In this document: positions 62,007-64,000 of the stretch, piece after piece | How the letters are laid out: every line of letters starts with the position of its first letter | Numbering within the stretch: the first letter of the stretch is position 1 | Source: Candidatus Vallotiella adelgis | GTDB taxonomy: Bacteria; Pseudomonadota; Gammaproteobacteria; Burkholderiales; Burkholderiaceae | Direction: 5' to 3' | NCBI RefSeq assembly: GCF_020541305.1 | Contig: NZ_CP047396.1 | Coordinates: 372,001 to 436,000 of the forward strand | DNA length: 64,000 nucleotides | Translations under genes and position numbers: made by a program | Notes under the pieces: generated by a model | Database searches by the model: none | The model's input: only the letters and a program-made list of their open reading frames with translations | What the model was told of the DNA's origin: nothing

Positions 62007-64000
62007 TTAGGAGCGTACACAATCTACGAAGTATTCGATGTTTCCTCTGACTGATTCAGTGACTAATCCGTGGATATCAGTGTGAAAGCCTGGGAAATGT
62101 GCATTGAGATTTCGTGCAAACTTTAGGTAACGTACAATAGTTTTATTGAACCGCTCACCTGGGATCAACAAAGGAATACCTGGGGGGTATGGTGTGAGCA
62201 AGATGCTGGTAACACGACCTTCAAGATCGTCAATCGGCACCCGGTCAATTTCGCGGTGCGCAATTTTTGCGAATGCATCCGTTGGGCGCATTGCTGGCTC
62301 CATATTAGATAGGTACATCTCGGTTGTCAGTCGAGCAATGTCATTATTGCGGTACACGCTATGAATCTGCTCACACAGGTCTCGAAGCCCGGTGCGCTCG
62401 TACATTGAATGTTGTGCGACGAATTCCGGCAGCACATGCCATAGTGGCTTATTTCGATCATAGTCGTCCTTAAATTGCTGCAATTCGGTGACCATTGAGT
62501 TCCAGCGCCCCTTAGTAATGCCGATTGTAAACATAATGAAGAACGAGTATAGTCCGGTCTTTTCGACAATAATGCCATGTTCAGCTAGATAACGAGTAAC
62601 GATTGCTGCTGGAATACCTGCTTCACCAAACTCGCCGTCCATGTCAAGGCCAGGAGTAATGATCGTTGCTTTGATTGGGTCCAACATATTAAAGTCTTTG
62701 GCTAGGCTACCGAAGCCATGCCAGCGGGCGTTTGGTGGTAATATCCAATCCTCTCGAGAACCAATTCCCTCAGTAACCAGCTGATCTGGTCCCCATACCT
62801 TGAAGAACCAATCGTTGCCATATTCGGTATCGACCTTACGCATTGCCCGACGGAAATCAAGAGCTTCAGCAATCGATTCCTCGACTAGCGCAGTTCCACC
62901 TGGCGGCTCCATCATCGCTGCAGCTACATCGCACGATGCAATGATCGCATACTGCGGGCTGGTCGATGTGTGCATTAAGTATGCCTCGTTGAATCGATGT
63001 CGGTCAAAGCGCGGTAGCTGAGAATCCTGTACTAAGATCTGCGAGGCTTGCGATATGCCGGCTAGCAGCTTGTGTGTCGAATGAGTCGCGAATACTAGAG
63101 CATCGGTCCAGCGGGCATTCCGCCCGATCGCATGCATATCTTGGTAGAACGGATGGAACTCGGCGTGTGGCAGCCAAGCTTCATCAAAATGTAACGTATC
63201 GATCGTATTGCCCAATAAGTCTTTGATCATTTCGACATTGTAAAGAACACCGTCATAGGTACTTTGTGTAATTGTTAAAAGCCGCGGCTTAAGTTTCTGG
63301 TCTTTCGCGAGCGCTTCGCGCGCGAACGGATTCGCATCAATCTTACGGCGGATATTCTCCGGTTTAAACTCATCGCGCGGGATTGGCCCAATAATGCCAA
63401 AATGGTTGCGAGTAGGAGTCAAAAAAACGGGGATTGCGCCGGTCATTGTGATCGCGTGTAAGATCGATTTGTGACAGTTTCGGTCTACAACAACGATGTC
63501 ACCCGGTGCAACCGTAGCATGCCAGACAATTTTATTGGATGTAGACGTGCCGTTAGTTACGAAAAACAGATGGTCGGCACTAAAAATTCGGGCAGCATTG
63601 CGCTCAGACGCAGCTACCGGCCCCGTATGATCTAATAGCTGTCCAAGCTCCTCTACGGCGTTACACACATCCGCGCGTAGCATGTTCTCGCCAAAAAACT
63701 GATGAAACATCTGACCGAGCGGACTTTTAAGAAATGCGACACCTCCGGAGTGACCTGGACAATGCCACGAATATGAGCCTTCGTCGGCATACTTGACCAG
63801 TTCTTTGAAGAACGGGGGTGCTAACGAATCTAAGTATACTTTAGCCTCACGGATAATATGCCGTGCAACGAACTCAGGCGTATCCTCAAACATATGAATA
63901 AATCCGTGCAATTCGCGCAAAATATCGTTTGGAATATGGCGAGATGTTCGCGTCTCTCCGTATAGAAAGATTGGAATATCGGCATTGCGACGCCGTACCT
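62007..64000 (-). CDS. Orn/Lys/Arg decarboxylase, 5' end outside window
   Basis: PLP-dependent group III decarboxylase. The frame stays open to the right edge (ADIPIFLYGETRTSRHIPNDILRELHG is readable in pieces up to 64000), so the N-terminal wing is cut by the window, not truncated in the genome. CPGHSGGVAFLKS, FVTNGTSTSNKIVWHA, the DEAWLPHAEFHPFY region and the PLP-lysine motif ATHSTHKLLAGISQASQ are intact. Substrate cannot be settled from motifs; arginine, lysine or ornithine are possible. Located tail to tail with argH, so arginine to agmatine/polyamine use is an attractive but unproven idea. Confidence 0.92.
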   Translation of the reverse strand, partial: VRRRNADIPIFLYGETRTSRHIPNDILRELHGFIHMFEDTPEFVARHIIREAKVYLDSLAPPFFKELVKYADEGSYSWHCPGHSGGVAFLKSPLGQMFHQFFGENMLRADVCNAVEELGQLLDHTGPVAASERNAARIFSADHLFFVTNGTSTSNKIVWHATVAPGDIVVVDRNCHKSILHAITMTGAIPVFLTPTRNHFGIIGPIPRDEFKPENIRRKIDANPFAREALAKDQKLKPRLLTITQSTYDGVLYNVEMIKDLLGNTIDTLHFDEAWLPHAEFHPFYQDMHAIGRNARWTDALVFATHSTHKLLAGISQASQILVQDSQLPRFDRHRFNEAYLMHTSTSPQYAIIASCDVAAAMMEPPGGTALVEESIAEALDFRRAMRKVDTEYGNDWFFKVWGPDQLVTEGIGSREDWILPPNARWHGFGSLAKDFNMLDPIKATIITPGLDMDGEFGEAGIPAAIVTRYLAEHGIIVEKTGLYSFFIMFTIGITKGRWNSMVTELQQFKDDYDRNKPLWHVLPEFVAQHSMYERTGLRDLCEQIHSVYRNNDIARLTTEMYLSNMEPAMRPTDAFAKIAHREIDRVPIDDLEGRVTSILLTPYPPGIPLLIPGERFNKTIVRYLKFARNLNAHFPGFHTDIHGLVTESVRGNIEYFVDCVRS

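Overview
This window looks like part of a reduced, decaying genome of a Burkholderiaceae (beta-proteobacterial) endosymbiont. The proteins read as Burkholderia orthologues almost end to end, and several gene neighbourhoods follow the Burkholderia order as I remember it: rpsP-rimM-trmD; gyrA-DUF2059-pheA-aroA-cmk-rpsA-ihfB-lapB-ugd-rfaE1-hldD; fbp-pepN; spoT-rpoZ-gmk-yicC; minCDE; ftsK-lolA-rarA-serS. By eye the base composition is in the low-to-mid 40s % GC, far below free-living Burkholderia. About 30% of the window is spacer with no recognisable gene, some of it runs of 1-2 kb. That pattern fits a symbiont of the Mycoavidus / Rhizopus-endosymbiont / adelgid-symbiont (Vallotia) kind. This placement is an inference from memory, not a database result. 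No insertion sequence, phage or CRISPR array was seen.

Layout. 1-6 kb: ribosome/tRNA-modification operon, a 1.8 kb empty stretch, then etfBA. 6-7.5 kb: a periplasmic lytic transglycosylase. 8-24 kb: a long minus-strand run for LPS core synthesis, LPS-assembly control, nucleoid protein IHF, ribosomal protein S1, CMP kinase, shikimate/phenylalanine synthesis and gyrase A. Genes expected there (lapA, tyrA, hisC, serC) are missing and their places are empty spacer. 24-35 kb: tmRNA, tRNA-Thr, fbp and pepN set in long spacers. 35-42.7 kb: stringent response, RNA polymerase omega, GMP kinase, YicC, then rph-rdgB-hemW with ATGA overlaps, and tRNA-Ser. 44-51 kb: the minCDE division-site operon, tRNA-Ser, serS, a broken rarA and lolA. 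51-57 kb: ftsK without its gamma domain, trxB, a 444-bp exact copy of part of ftsK, and nadE. 58-64 kb: ppa, argH and an amino-acid decarboxylase that runs off the right edge.

Together the genes suggest a cell that still builds a Gram-negative envelope, divides with Min, makes phenylalanine and probably arginine, runs gluconeogenesis, and keeps translation and quality control, while repair and chromosome-segregation functions erode. The most informative signals are (a) pseudogenisation in progress in rarA and ftsK, readable base by base; (b) an identical 444-bp ftsK fragment downstream of trxB; and (c) a strong excess of perfect inverted repeats (arms 11-24 bp, loops 0-11 nt), including one inside the essential gyrA gene, where the less conserved arm is an exact copy of the conserved arm. 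The last suggests template-switch (quasipalindrome-correcting) mutation as an active process in this genome.
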